This document shows, one piece after another, positions 35,372-43,961 of a stretch of DNA of 64,000 nt (its first letter is position 1; each line of letters opens with the position of its first letter). Origin of the DNA: Microbacterium thalassium. Its GTDB lineage: Bacteria; Actinomycetota; Actinomycetes; Actinomycetales; Microbacteriaceae. The DNA lies in assembly GCF_014208045.1 (NCBI RefSeq), contig NZ_JACHML010000001.1:1054001-1118000 (forward strand), read 5' to 3'. The notes below the pieces were generated by a model. The model saw nothing but the letters and a program-made list of their open reading frames with translations, had not been told where the DNA came from and did no database searches. The translations under genes and the position numbers were made by a program.

Positions 35372-35388
35372 ATTAGCCTGAGACTAAT
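35372..35388. promoter_or_regulatory. LysR-type box over the LysR promoter
   Basis: ATTAG-N7-CTAAT, a perfect 5-bp dyad with T-N11-A geometry, 10 nt upstream of the LysR start and overlapping its -10 (TAATAT on the minus strand, 35370-35375). It is nearly the same as the box at 28851-28867. Confidence 0.65.
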
Positions 35389-35465
35389 GACGAGTAGGGA
35401 GGTCGAACTTCCTCTTCACCCGTTCAGGTTTGAAAATCGAACAACGGCGACGAGCCGAGCACGTT

Positions 35466-35484
35466 GTCAGGCAGTAGACCTGAC
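35466..35484. promoter_or_regulatory. Dyad upstream of the quercetinase-like gene
   Basis: GTCAGG-N7-CCTGAC is a perfect 6-bp dyad ending 35 nt before the cupin ATG, in the expected core promoter or just downstream of it. It differs from the LysR box, so a second regulator may act here. Confidence 0.5.
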
Positions 35485-35508
35485 CTAACGGCGACCATGC
35501 TTCACAAG

Positions 35509-35522
35509 GAGGTAAGCACATG
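35509..35522 (+). promoter_or_regulatory. Near-perfect Shine-Dalgarno of the cupin gene
   Basis: CAAGGAGGT, fully complementary to the 16S rRNA 3' end, precedes the ATG at 35520 at optimal distance. It is the strongest ribosome binding site in the window and points to high expression of the cupin enzyme. Confidence 0.65.
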
Positions 35523-36086
35523 TCAACCATCACGTCCCGACCCATGACCTTCCCGACCGACGACCCGCAGAAGGTGCCGTTCGCGGGGCTCCTGCCCGCC
35601 GCGCCCAAGCCGTTCGTGCTGGGGGAGGGCCAGGGCGAGAAGTCGCTCGTCTTCGATCAGCTGTTCGAGATCCTTCTCTCGGGCGACGAGACCGAGGACC
35701 AGTACGGTGCGTGGACGATGAAGGCCCGGCAGGGAGACCGGATCCCGGCGCACATCCACCTCAAGACCCACGAGTTCTTCTACGTCGTCGACGGCGAGAT
35801 CTCGGTGTGGATGGACGACCAGGCCGACTATCACACGAAGACCACGCTCACGACGGGTGACTTCGCGTACGTGCCGGCCGGCATCGTCCACGCCTTCAAG
35901 ATCGAGAACACCACCACGGTCTTCGGCGCGGGCACGGCCGGCTTCGAACGGTTCTTCCACGCCATCGGCCAGAAGACCGACCTGAACGAGCCGCAGGGCG
36001 TCTATGTCCCCTCGCCCGACATCATGCGCGCGGCGGGTGAGAAGTACGCCACCGTCTTCATGCCCGAGTTCCAGTTCCGCGACTGA
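35520..36086 (+). CDS. Monocupin dioxygenase, quercetin 2,3-dioxygenase-like
   Basis: A 188-aa single-domain cupin. The metal ligands of quercetinases are all present at family spacing: His78 and His80 (PAHIHLK), Glu85 (THEFF) and His124 (PAGIVHAFKIEN). Length fits the bacterial monocupin quercetinases such as Streptomyces QueD (about 186 aa). Quercetinase opens the flavonol C-ring with O2, releasing CO and a phenolic ester (depside). The context supports this: an esterase-like gene follows after 2 nt, then an alpha-L-rhamnosidase. Other monocupin activities cannot be excluded by sequence alone. Confidence 0.78.
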   Translation: MSTITSRPMTFPTDDPQKVPFAGLLPAAPKPFVLGEGQGEKSLVFDQLFEILLSGDETEDQYGAWTMKARQGDRIPAHIHLKTHEFFYVVDGEISVWMDDQADYHTKTTLTTGDFAYVPAGIVHAFKIENTTTVFGAGTAGFERFFHAIGQKTDLNEPQGVYVPSPDIMRAAGEKYATVFMPEFQFRD

Positions 36087-36088
36087 AC

Positions 36089-36862
36089 ATGCCAGCTTCG
36101 GTCCTCGAGATCGACTACGCCCAGCCCGAGGGCTTCCGTCCGCTGTCGCTCGATCTGCGGATGCCGACTGCCGCGGAGGCGCCCCTCGTCGTGTTCTTCC
36201 ACGGCGGGGGGTTCCTCCGCGGCAGCCGCAGGGTGTTCACGCCGGGAATCGCGGCGGAAACATCGTTCGACCGCATCGTCGCGGCCGGCTTCGCGGTCGC
36301 GTCGTGCGAGTACCGGCTGAGCGGCGAGGCGGGCTTCCCCGCACAGCTCGACGACGCGGATGCCGCGATCGGATGGCTCGGCGAGCATGCCGCCGAGTAC
36401 GGCTACGACGCATCGCGGATCGTGCTGTGGGGTGTCTCCGCGGGCGCGACGATCGCGGCGTTGACGGGGCTCCGCCGCGACGACGTGCGAGGCGTCGTCG
36501 ACTGGTTCGGCCCGACGGAGCTCTTCGAGATGGCGAAGCATCCGACCGGCGAGCCTGCGGACGCGACGAGAGAGGCGCGCTGGCTCGGCGCCCCGGCGGC
36601 ATCCGTCCCCGATCTTGCGCGGCTCGCATCCCCGGCGCTCCAGGTCCGCCCGGACGCGCCGCCCTTCCACATCGCTCACGGCACCGACGACGTCCACGTC
36701 CCGATCTCGCAGAGCGAGTTGCTCGCGGGTGCGCTCGAGCGTGCGGGCGCACCGGTGGAGTTGCGCCGCGTGCCCGGCGGCCGCCACTTCTGGCAGGGCG
36801 TGGCCGACACAGCACCCCTGTTCGCCGACGCACTGGCCTTCGTCCGCCGCGTCACCGCGTGA
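36089..36862 (+). CDS. Alpha/beta hydrolase (HSL/esterase type), possible depside hydrolase
   Basis: A 257-aa hydrolase of the hormone-sensitive-lipase branch: oxyanion motif FHGGGFLRG, nucleophile Ser117 in GVSAGA, Asp200 in GTDDVHVP and His233 in GGRHFW form a full triad. The start is 2 nt after the cupin stop and has no good Shine-Dalgarno sequence of its own, so translation is coupled to the cupin. The natural guess is hydrolysis of the ester made by quercetinase into protocatechuate and 2,4,6-trihydroxybenzoate; this is inferred from pairing, not proven by sequence. Confidence 0.82.
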   Translation: MPASVLEIDYAQPEGFRPLSLDLRMPTAAEAPLVVFFHGGGFLRGSRRVFTPGIAAETSFDRIVAAGFAVASCEYRLSGEAGFPAQLDDADAAIGWLGEHAAEYGYDASRIVLWGVSAGATIAALTGLRRDDVRGVVDWFGPTELFEMAKHPTGEPADATREARWLGAPAASVPDLARLASPALQVRPDAPPFHIAHGTDDVHVPISQSELLAGALERAGAPVELRRVPGGRHFWQGVADTAPLFADALAFVRRVTA

Positions 36863-36897
36863 GCCACCTGCCCGCCGGCAGCTGCGAAGGAGACCCG

Positions 36898-39618
36898 ATG
36901 ACCACGCCCCGGTGTGCCGACCTGCGTGTCGAGTACCTGACCGAGCCCATCGGCATCGGTGCCGCCCACCCGCGTTTCTCGTGGACCGTCGACCATGCCT
37001 CGGCGGGTCGCGAACTCGAGGTCGCCGATGCATCCGGGCGCCTGTGGCATCACGTGGTCTCGACCGGCGCATCCGCCGCGCCGGTCGAGTACGCCGGTCC
37101 GCCGCTGCGATCGAACGCCGCGTATCGCTGGCGCGTGCGCAGCCTCACGGCCGACGGACCTACACCGTGGGCGGAGGCGACGTTCACGACCGCGCTTCTG
37201 CACGAGTCCGACTGGTCGGCATCGTGGGTTCGGCCCGTGCAGCAGCCGGCTCTCGTCGAGCGGTGGAGCATCGTGGACTGGATCCGCGGTGCCGGCCCGG
37301 AGGCCTCGCTCGAGGATCGTCTTCGCCCGGTGCAGCTGCTGCGCCAGTCGTTCCGGGTGTCTCCCGGTCTCGTGCGCGCTCGCCTCCACGCCACGGCCCA
37401 CGGCTCGTATTCGGCGTGGGCGAACGGCGAACGCGTCGGCGACGAGGTGCTCGCCCCCGGCTTCGACAGCTACGAGCATCGGGTGAGCGTGCAGGTCTAC
37501 GACGTCACCGCGCAGCTGCGCGCGGGCGAGAACGTCCTCGGCGTCGCTCTCGCCGACGGCTGGTGGGCCGGGCGGATCGGGCTCACCGGCTCGAGCGCTC
37601 AGTTCGGCGACACGACCGAGGCCATCTGGCAGCTTCACCTGGACTACGCCAACGGGCGAAGCGAGATCGTGGTCTCGGGCGCGGATGTCCGCAGTGCGAT
37701 CGGATCGTGGGTCTACGCCGAGCTGTTCATCGGCGAAAAGGTCGACCGCCGCTGCGAGCCCCCGGGGTGGCGCGTCGCGGGGTTCGACGACTCCGCCTGG
37801 ACGCCCGTCGAGATCGCAGGAGCGGATGCGGGCACGCTCGTGCCCTTCTCCGGCGAGCCGATCCGGCGCGTCGGCGAGCTGCCGGCGATCTCGGTACGCG
37901 AGACGGCCGACGGCGCGATCGTGGACTTCGGGCAGGTGATCGCCGGGCGCGTGCGGTTGCGCGTGCGCGACACCGTGCCGGGGCAGGAGATCACGATCGA
38001 GCACACCGAGACGCTCGACGCGGCGGGGGACTGGTTCGACAACATCGCCGGCATCAACAAGGAGCAGACCGATGTCCTCGTCGCCGCCGGGGGCGACGAG
38101 GAGTGGGAGCCGGAATTCACCTTCCATGGATTCCGCTACGCACGCGTCCGCGGGCTCATCGATGTGCTCGTTCCCGCCGACATCGCGGCCGTCGTCATCT
38201 CGAGCGACCTCGATCAGACCGGTGGATTCACCTGCTCGGACGCGCGGCTGACGCGCCTGCACGACAACGTCGTGTGGAGCCAGCGCGCCAACTTCCTGTC
38301 GATCCCGACCGACTGCCCGCAGCGGGAGCGCGCGGGCTGGACCGGCGACGCGCAGGTCTTCGCCGCTGCCGCATCGAACAACGCCCGGGTGTTGCCCTTC
38401 CTCGGCCGATGGCTCGACAACGTCCGCGCCGACCAGCGGGACGACGGACGCGTCACCATCACCTCGCCGTACTCCCCGTTCGACGCCGAGGCCGCCGCCG
38501 CTGCCGAGGGCATCGGGTCCATCGTCGCGGCAGCGGGATGGAGCGACGCGATCGCGTTCGTGCCCTGGACTCTGTACGAGCGGTACGGCGACACCCGGGT
38601 GCTGCGCGACAACTACGACGCCGTCCTGCGGTGGATCGACTACCAGCGTTTGCAGGCGCGAGCGGAGCTTCCCAACGGTCTCGTCGCCGAGGAGCTCTCG
38701 CCCGAGCGTCTCGCCGCCCAGCGGCTCCTGTTCAACACCGGCACGCACTTCGGCGACTGGCTCACGCCCTCGACGATGGAAGGCCGCCCGCTCCACGAGG
38801 CGATCGGGATCGCGCCTTCGCTCACCGGAGAACTGGTGGCTCCGATGTTCCAGGCGCAGACGCTCACCCTCGCGGCGCGCATGGCCGAGGTCCTCGGCCG
38901 GGGCGAGGAGTCCGGCGCGCTCGCGGTCGAGGCGGCGCAGGTGCGCGGTGCATTCGCGGCGGAGTACGTCGACGAGTCCGGGCGACTTTCCGTGGAGCTC
39001 CAAGGGCCGTACGTGATCGCCCTCGCGTTCGGCATGATCCCGGGAGACCGCGTCGACGCGGCCGTCGCGGAACTCGTTCGCCTCATCCACGAGCGCGGCG
39101 ACCGCCTCGACACCGGCTTCCTCTCCGTCCCCTACCTGCTGGACGTGCTGTGGGACGCCGGCCACCGCGACCTCGCGCGCACCCTGCTGTGGCAGGACGC
39201 CGCCCCCTCGTGGCTGTACGAGGTCGATCGCGGGGCGACGACGATCTGGGAGTCATGGGACGCCATCGGGCCCGATGGCGGCGTTCGCGCGGTCTCGCTC
39301 AACCACTACGCATTCGGCTGCGTCGACGACTGGCTGTATCGCCGCGTCGCCGGCATCCAGCCCGCGGCGCCTGGCTTCCGCTCCGTGGCCATCGCACCCG
39401 ACCTCGCGTCGGGTCTCGCGCACGCGAGAGCGCACGTGGGCACGCCGGCCGGGCGGCTCGCGGTCGAGTGGTGGCTGGACGCCGATGGCGCGACCGTCAC
39501 CGTCACCGTGCCGTACGGCGTCGACGCGGTGCTGGAGGTCGACGGCGGCACGATCCCGCTCCCTGCGGAGACCTCCACGCACATCCTTCAGCTCGACCGG
39601 GCGGTGGTCCGCGCCTGA
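36898..39618 (+). CDS. GH78 alpha-L-rhamnosidase
   Basis: A 906-aa glycoside hydrolase family 78 enzyme. It has N-terminal beta domains (SWTVDHASAGRE, FRVSPGLVRARLHATAHG), then the (alpha/alpha)6 barrel. The acid motif is DCPQRERAGWTGD with Asp472 and Glu477, and the base is Glu785 in TTIWESWDAIGPD; these align with the catalytic set of GH78 enzymes. There is no signal peptide, so it acts inside the cell on imported glycosides. GAAGGAGA precedes the ATG. It is third gene of the cupin operon, supporting removal of rhamnose from a flavonoid glycoside. Confidence 0.92.
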   Translation: MTTPRCADLRVEYLTEPIGIGAAHPRFSWTVDHASAGRELEVADASGRLWHHVVSTGASAAPVEYAGPPLRSNAAYRWRVRSLTADGPTPWAEATFTTALLHESDWSASWVRPVQQPALVERWSIVDWIRGAGPEASLEDRLRPVQLLRQSFRVSPGLVRARLHATAHGSYSAWANGERVGDEVLAPGFDSYEHRVSVQVYDVTAQLRAGENVLGVALADGWWAGRIGLTGSSAQFGDTTEAIWQLHLDYANGRSEIVVSGADVRSAIGSWVYAELFIGEKVDRRCEPPGWRVAGFDDSAWTPVEIAGADAGTLVPFSGEPIRRVGELPAISVRETADGAIVDFGQVIAGRVRLRVRDTVPGQEITIEHTETLDAAGDWFDNIAGINKEQTDVLVAAGGDEEWEPEFTFHGFRYARVRGLIDVLVPADIAAVVISSDLDQTGGFTCSDARLTRLHDNVVWSQRANFLSIPTDCPQRERAGWTGDAQVFAAAASNNARVLPFLGRWLDNVRADQRDDGRVTITSPYSPFDAEAAAAAEGIGSIVAAAGWSDAIAFVPWTLYERYGDTRVLRDNYDAVLRWIDYQRLQARAELPNGLVAEELSPERLAAQRLLFNTGTHFGDWLTPSTMEGRPLHEAIGIAPSLTGELVAPMFQAQTLTLAARMAEVLGRGEESGALAVEAAQVRGAFAAEYVDESGRLSVELQGPYVIALAFGMIPGDRVDAAVAELVRLIHERGDRLDTGFLSVPYLLDVLWDAGHRDLARTLLWQDAAPSWLYEVDRGATTIWESWDAIGPDGGVRAVSLNHYAFGCVDDWLYRRVAGIQPAAPGFRSVAIAPDLASGLAHARAHVGTPAGRLAVEWWLDADGATVTVTVPYGVDAVLEVDGGTIPLPAETSTHILQLDRAVVRA

Positions 39619-39634
39619 GAACGCGGGCGGTGCA

Positions 39635-40072
39635 TCAGCCCGGCCGACGTCGCTCCGCGAGCTGGCGCTCGATGCGCTCGAGTGTTGCGATGAGCGTGTC
39701 CCGCGTCCCGTCGTCGAGGATCCCGTCGAGCATCGCGCTCCACGTCGCATCGAGGCGATCGAGGTTCGCCGCGGCGCGCTCGGTGGGGTGGAGCCTGATC
39801 GAACGGGCATCGTGCTCGTCGTGCTCGCGACGGATGAACCCCTTGGCCTCGAGGCTGCGCAGGGCACGACTGAAGTTGCTGGGCTGCAGCAGCGTCGCCG
39901 CCGCGGCCGCGCCCGCGGTCGTGCCGGGATTGCGGTCGACGTAGCGCAGCACCGTGGTCTCGAGAGGCGTCGGCCCCGCTGCGGCCCCATCGTCGTACAG
40001 GCTCAGCTGGCGCGACACCGCCAGGATCAGGTCGGCCAGGGAGAAGAGCGGCGACATCCTTGTGTGCTCCAT
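39635..40072 (-). CDS. MarR family transcriptional regulator
   Basis: A 145-aa winged-helix regulator: AAAAATLLQPSNFSRALRSLEAKGFIRREHDEHDARSI is, in pieces, the recognition helix followed by the wing with its conserved D-x-R. The ATG at 40072 is preferred; the frame stays open upstream into the AT-rich gap but without conservation. It is divergent from a Bcr/CflA-type exporter and probably represses it through the TCGTT-N8-AACGA dyad between them. Phenolic compounds are common MarR effectors, which would suit the setting. Confidence 0.85.
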   Translation of the reverse strand: MEHTRMSPLFSLADLILAVSRQLSLYDDGAAAGPTPLETTVLRYVDRNPGTTAGAAAAATLLQPSNFSRALRSLEAKGFIRREHDEHDARSIRLHPTERAAANLDRLDATWSAMLDGILDDGTRDTLIATLERIERQLAERRRPG

Positions 40073-40092
40073 GGAACGATCGTATATCCTTG

Positions 40093-40110
40093 TCGTTCGA
40101 TAGTTAACGA
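40093..40110. promoter_or_regulatory. MarR-type operator between regulator and exporter
   Basis: TCGTT-N8-AACGA lies in the most AT-rich stretch of the window (40080-40130), between the divergent MarR and MFS genes and over their likely promoters. Confidence 0.5.
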
Positions 40111-40125
40111 ATGATAAAAATATAT

Positions 40126-41418
40126 ATGACCGACGTGACGCCACGATCCGGAATCCCACCCCTGCTGCTCGTGGTGCTGGCTCTGCTGGCGAGCGTTGCG
40201 CCGTTCTCCACCGACCTGTATCTGCCGGCGTTCCCCCTGATGGCCGCAGACCTCGACACGTCGGCGACCGCCATCCAGCTCACCCTCACGAGCTTCCTGG
40301 TGGGCCTCGCCATCGGACAGCTCGTCTTCGGTCCGCTGTCGGACCGCCTCGGGCGTCGCGGTCCGCTTCTGGTGGGAGCGGTCCTCTTCGCCGCCGCGAG
40401 CGTCGCCGCCGTGTTCGCGCCCTCGATCGAGTTCCTGATCGCGGCGCGGTTCCTGCAGGGGCTGAGCGGTGCGGCCGGGATGGTGCTGGGTCGTGCGGTG
40501 ATCGCAGACCGCGAGCGCGGGGATGCCGCCGCCCGTGCGTTCAGCCTCATGATGATTGTGGGCGGGATCGCGCCGATCATCGCCCCGCTGGCGGGAAGCC
40601 TCGTCGTCGACGTCCTCGGCTGGCGCGGGATCCTGGCCGTCCTCGCCGCACTCGCCGTCGCGATGCTGCTCGCATCCTGGTTCGTCGTCGAGGAGTCCCT
40701 TCCCCGCGAGCGCCGCGGCCGGGGAGCCGCCGGCGGGTTCCGCGCCCTCGGATCGCTTGGCTACGCGGGTCCGGCTGCGACCTTCGTTCTCGGTTTCGCG
40801 GCGATGATGGCTTACATCTCGGCGTCGCCGTTCCTGTACCAGGAGGTCATGGGACTGGACGCGGTCGTCTACGGCGTCCTGTTCGGCGTCAACGCGCTCG
40901 GTCTCGCCGCGGCCAGCGCCCTGGCGACCCGGCTGCTGCGCACGATCCCGGCGCGCGGCGTCCTCGGGATGGGCGTTGCGGGCCTCATCGGCGCGACCGG
41001 CGTGCTGTTCGTCCTGTCCGTGTCCGGCGCGCCCGCCGGCTGGATGGCCGTCCCGATCTTCGTCGCGGTCTCTTCGCTCGGCTTCGTGATGGGCCCGGCA
41101 ACCGCTCTCGCGCTGGCGGCTGTCCCGACCGCGGTCGGAACGGGCTCGGCCGTGCTCGGCGCGGGTCAGTTCGGGCTCGGGGCGCTCGTGTCGCCCCTCG
41201 TGAGCCTCGAGGTTGGGAACGCGACGCTGCCGCTCGCGATCGTGATGCTCGTTCTCGCGCTGCTCGCGGGGGCCGCGCACCTGGCCGGACGAGCTGCCTC
41301 GCCTCAGGCGGCGGAGAAGGCGGCAGGTGCGGATGCGGCGGACTCGGGGGCGAACCGGCACGTGAAAGTGTGCGTGCCGGATGCCACCTCGATGGGAGCC
41401 GAGCCGTCGGGCAGCTGA
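40126..41418 (+). CDS. MFS exporter, Bcr/CflA family
   Basis: A 430-aa drug/metabolite exporter with 12 membrane segments. The first helix ends in APFSTDLYLPAFP, diagnostic for Bcr/CflA, and loop 2-3 has GPLSDRLGRRGP (motif A). The ATG at 40126 is chosen over 40111 because it gives the normal short N-terminus. The last 38 residues are hydrophilic, unlike the family, and are encoded by DNA that is also the 3' end of the convergent rhamnosidase gene, giving a 115-bp tail-to-tail overlap. It probably exports toxic phenolics under MarR control. Confidence 0.87.
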   Translation: MTDVTPRSGIPPLLLVVLALLASVAPFSTDLYLPAFPLMAADLDTSATAIQLTLTSFLVGLAIGQLVFGPLSDRLGRRGPLLVGAVLFAAASVAAVFAPSIEFLIAARFLQGLSGAAGMVLGRAVIADRERGDAAARAFSLMMIVGGIAPIIAPLAGSLVVDVLGWRGILAVLAALAVAMLLASWFVVEESLPRERRGRGAAGGFRALGSLGYAGPAATFVLGFAAMMAYISASPFLYQEVMGLDAVVYGVLFGVNALGLAAASALATRLLRTIPARGVLGMGVAGLIGATGVLFVLSVSGAPAGWMAVPIFVAVSSLGFVMGPATALALAAVPTAVGTGSAVLGAGQFGLGALVSPLVSLEVGNATLPLAIVMLVLALLAGAAHLAGRAASPQAAEKAAGADAADSGANRHVKVCVPDATSMGAEPSGS

Positions 41419-43934
41419 ACGGTCGCCTCGGTCGACGGCGGCACGACGACCTCGAGCGCGAAGTCCTCGCCGTCGAGCGTCCACGACACGGCGGCGCGGC
41501 CGTACGGCGTCTCGTGCGAGGCGCGCGCCCACGTCAGCTCGGGCGTCGGCACCGGCGCGATGCGCAGGCGACGGTACCCGGGGGCATCCGGGGCGAGGCC
41601 TGCGACCCGGCGGTGCAGGAAGTCCGCGATCGCGCCGAAAGCGTAGTGGTTGAACGAGGTCATCTCGCCCGGGTTGATCGAGCCGTCGGGGAGCATGGAG
41701 TTCCAGCGCTCCCAGATCGTCGTCGCTCCCATCGTCACGGCGTACAGCCAGGAGGGGCACTCCTGCTGCAGCAGCAGGCGCCACGCGGTCGCGGCATGGC
41801 CGGTGTCGGCCAGCGCGTCGCACACGACGGGGGTGCCGAGGAAGCCCGAGCCGACGTGGAAGCCGTCGGCAGCCACCTGGTCGGCCAGCAGGGAGCCTGC
41901 GTGCTGGCGCTGGTCGGGCAGCAGGAGGTCGAACGCAATGCCGAGTGCATACGCGGTCTGTGACGGGAACGCCGCGCGGCCGGACGGTGTGACGTACTCG
42001 GTGCGGAAGCGCGTCGCGGCTCGGTCGAACAGGCCGTCGTACCTCGCTGCGGCGGACTCGTCGCCCAGCAGCAGGGCGGTGTCGCGCACGATGCGCGCCG
42101 AGCGTGCGAGGTACGCCGTCGCCACCGCCTGCCACGGCAGTCGCGCCGCCCACGGCTGGTCGTCGGGTGCGGCCGAGTCGAGCCAGTCGCCGAACGAGAA
42201 GCCGCCGCCCGGGAAGTCGATCTCGTCGCCGGCGCGCGCAGCGAAGAAGTCGGTCCACGAAGTCATCGACGCCCACTGGCGGCGGAGGATGCCGACATCG
42301 CCGTACCGCTCGTACAGCGTCCAGGGCACGACGGTGGCGGCGTCGCCCCAGCCCGCCTCGGCGCCGAGCGGCGGCAGGTGCGGGTCGACCTCGGCCCACG
42401 GGACGTACACCGGCACATTGCCCTCGGCGGTCTGGTCGGCGGCGAGGTCGGCGAGCCAGCCGGTGAGCATCCCCGACGTGTCGTAGAGGAACGAGGCGGT
42501 CGGCGCGAAGACCTGCAGGTCGCCGGTCCAGCCGAGTCGTTCGTCTCGCTGCGGGCAGTCGGTCGGGACGTCGAGGAAGTTGCCCCGCATCCCCCACACG
42601 ACGTTCTCGTGCAGGCGCGTGAGCAGGGGATCGGATGCCTCGAACGCGCCGAGCCGGCGCATGTCGGTGTGGACGACGACGGCTTCGAGGTCGTCGAGCG
42701 TGAGCTCTCCGGGCCACCCCTCGACCTCGGCGTAGCGGAAGCCGTGGAAGGTGAACGCCGGCTCCCACGTGAAGGCCCCGCCCGCGATGACCACCTCGTC
42801 GGTCGCCTTCGCGCGGCGCAGCGGGCGGGTCCCGAGTTCGCCGTCCTCGAGGACCTCGGCGTGGCGCAGCGTGATCGTCGTCCCCGGTTCGCCCGCGGGG
42901 ACCCGCACGCGCAGGCGTCCCACGAGGTTCTGACCGAAGTCGACGAGCGTGCGCCCCGCCGGCGACGTCGTGATCGCGACAGGGCGCACCGACGCGGTTC
43001 GCCGCACGGCGGGACCATCGGGTGCGACGACCGTGGCGGGGTCGAGGTCGACGACCGACACGGGTCGCCATGCCGAGTCGTCGAAGCCGGGCTCGCTCCA
43101 GCCTGCGACGGCGCGGCGGGCGTCGAACGTCTCGCCCATGTACAGGTCCGCGCGGGTCACCGGGCCGGGCGCCCAGCGCCACGTGCCGTCGGTGCCGAAC
43201 ACGGCGAGCGAGCCGTCCTCATGCTCGACCTCGAGCTGCACGAGCGCGGCGGTGCGGTCGCCGTATGTGTCGCGCAGCCCGCCGAAGCCGAGGAAACCGC
43301 GATACCAGCCGTCGGCCAGGTGGACGCCGAGGGCGTTGACGCCCTCGCGCACCTGATCCGTGACGTCCCACGTGCGGTAGCGCAGGCGGTTCACGTAGCT
43401 CGTCCAGCCCGGGTGCAGCACGTCTTCGCCGACGGTCTCCCCGTTGAGGTGCAAGGTCATGACGCCGTGGGCGGTGGCCCGGATGCGGGCGCGACGGATG
43501 CCGCTGCCCAGCGTCGCCTCGCCGCGCAACAGCATCGCCGGCTCGCCGTCGTCGCCGGGGGCGGGCAGTCCGGGTGCGACCAGCGATGCGGTCCAGAGCG
43601 CGGGATCGGTCAGCCCCGTCTCGAGGGCGGTCGGGTCACTCCACGCGCTCGCGGCATCGTCCGGGCCCCACACACGTACTCGCACCGATCGCCGCGCGCG
43701 GCTGGGCAGGGCTTCGACCGGCCAGTCGACGAGGACCTGCGCGTCCGAGTCGACTCGCCCGCTGGTGAACGTCTCGGTGCCGGCCTCCGGGACCGAGACC
43801 TCGATCTCATAGGCGCGTTGACGCCACCCGGCTTCGTCGGTGTCCACGACCCAGGACAGGCGGGGGTGGCTCTCGCCGATGCCGAGGGGCTCGCGATGGT
43901 GCTCGATCGTGACAGGGCGGACGGCTGCGGTCAT
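41304..43934 (-). CDS. GH78 alpha-L-rhamnosidase (second copy)
   Basis: An 876-aa GH78 enzyme, only distantly similar to the one at 36898. Domains follow the same order. The acid motif is DCPQRDERLGWTGD (Asp459 to Glu465), one residue longer than in the other copy, and the base is Glu742 in TTIWERWNS. It is cytoplasmic, with no signal peptide. It lies 27 nt after the TetR gene on the same strand, so both are one transcript divergent from the GH1 gene. The two rhamnosidases may prefer different linkages (for example alpha-1,6 versus alpha-1,2). Confidence 0.92.
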   Translation of the reverse strand: MTAAVRPVTIEHHREPLGIGESHPRLSWVVDTDEAGWRQRAYEIEVSVPEAGTETFTSGRVDSDAQVLVDWPVEALPSRARRSVRVRVWGPDDAASAWSDPTALETGLTDPALWTASLVAPGLPAPGDDGEPAMLLRGEATLGSGIRRARIRATAHGVMTLHLNGETVGEDVLHPGWTSYVNRLRYRTWDVTDQVREGVNALGVHLADGWYRGFLGFGGLRDTYGDRTAALVQLEVEHEDGSLAVFGTDGTWRWAPGPVTRADLYMGETFDARRAVAGWSEPGFDDSAWRPVSVVDLDPATVVAPDGPAVRRTASVRPVAITTSPAGRTLVDFGQNLVGRLRVRVPAGEPGTTITLRHAEVLEDGELGTRPLRRAKATDEVVIAGGAFTWEPAFTFHGFRYAEVEGWPGELTLDDLEAVVVHTDMRRLGAFEASDPLLTRLHENVVWGMRGNFLDVPTDCPQRDERLGWTGDLQVFAPTASFLYDTSGMLTGWLADLAADQTAEGNVPVYVPWAEVDPHLPPLGAEAGWGDAATVVPWTLYERYGDVGILRRQWASMTSWTDFFAARAGDEIDFPGGGFSFGDWLDSAAPDDQPWAARLPWQAVATAYLARSARIVRDTALLLGDESAAARYDGLFDRAATRFRTEYVTPSGRAAFPSQTAYALGIAFDLLLPDQRQHAGSLLADQVAADGFHVGSGFLGTPVVCDALADTGHAATAWRLLLQQECPSWLYAVTMGATTIWERWNSMLPDGSINPGEMTSFNHYAFGAIADFLHRRVAGLAPDAPGYRRLRIAPVPTPELTWARASHETPYGRAAVSWTLDGEDFALEVVVPPSTEATVQLPDGSAPIEVASGTHTFTCRFAPESAASAPAAFSAA

Positions 43935-43961
43935 GGTGTCCTCAGGGAGGGTGCGGGTGGA

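Noticed and set aside
36676..39165. An 829-codon minus-strand frame opposite the first rhamnosidase
   Set aside because: Antisense shadow of a GH78 gene that has all catalytic motifs.
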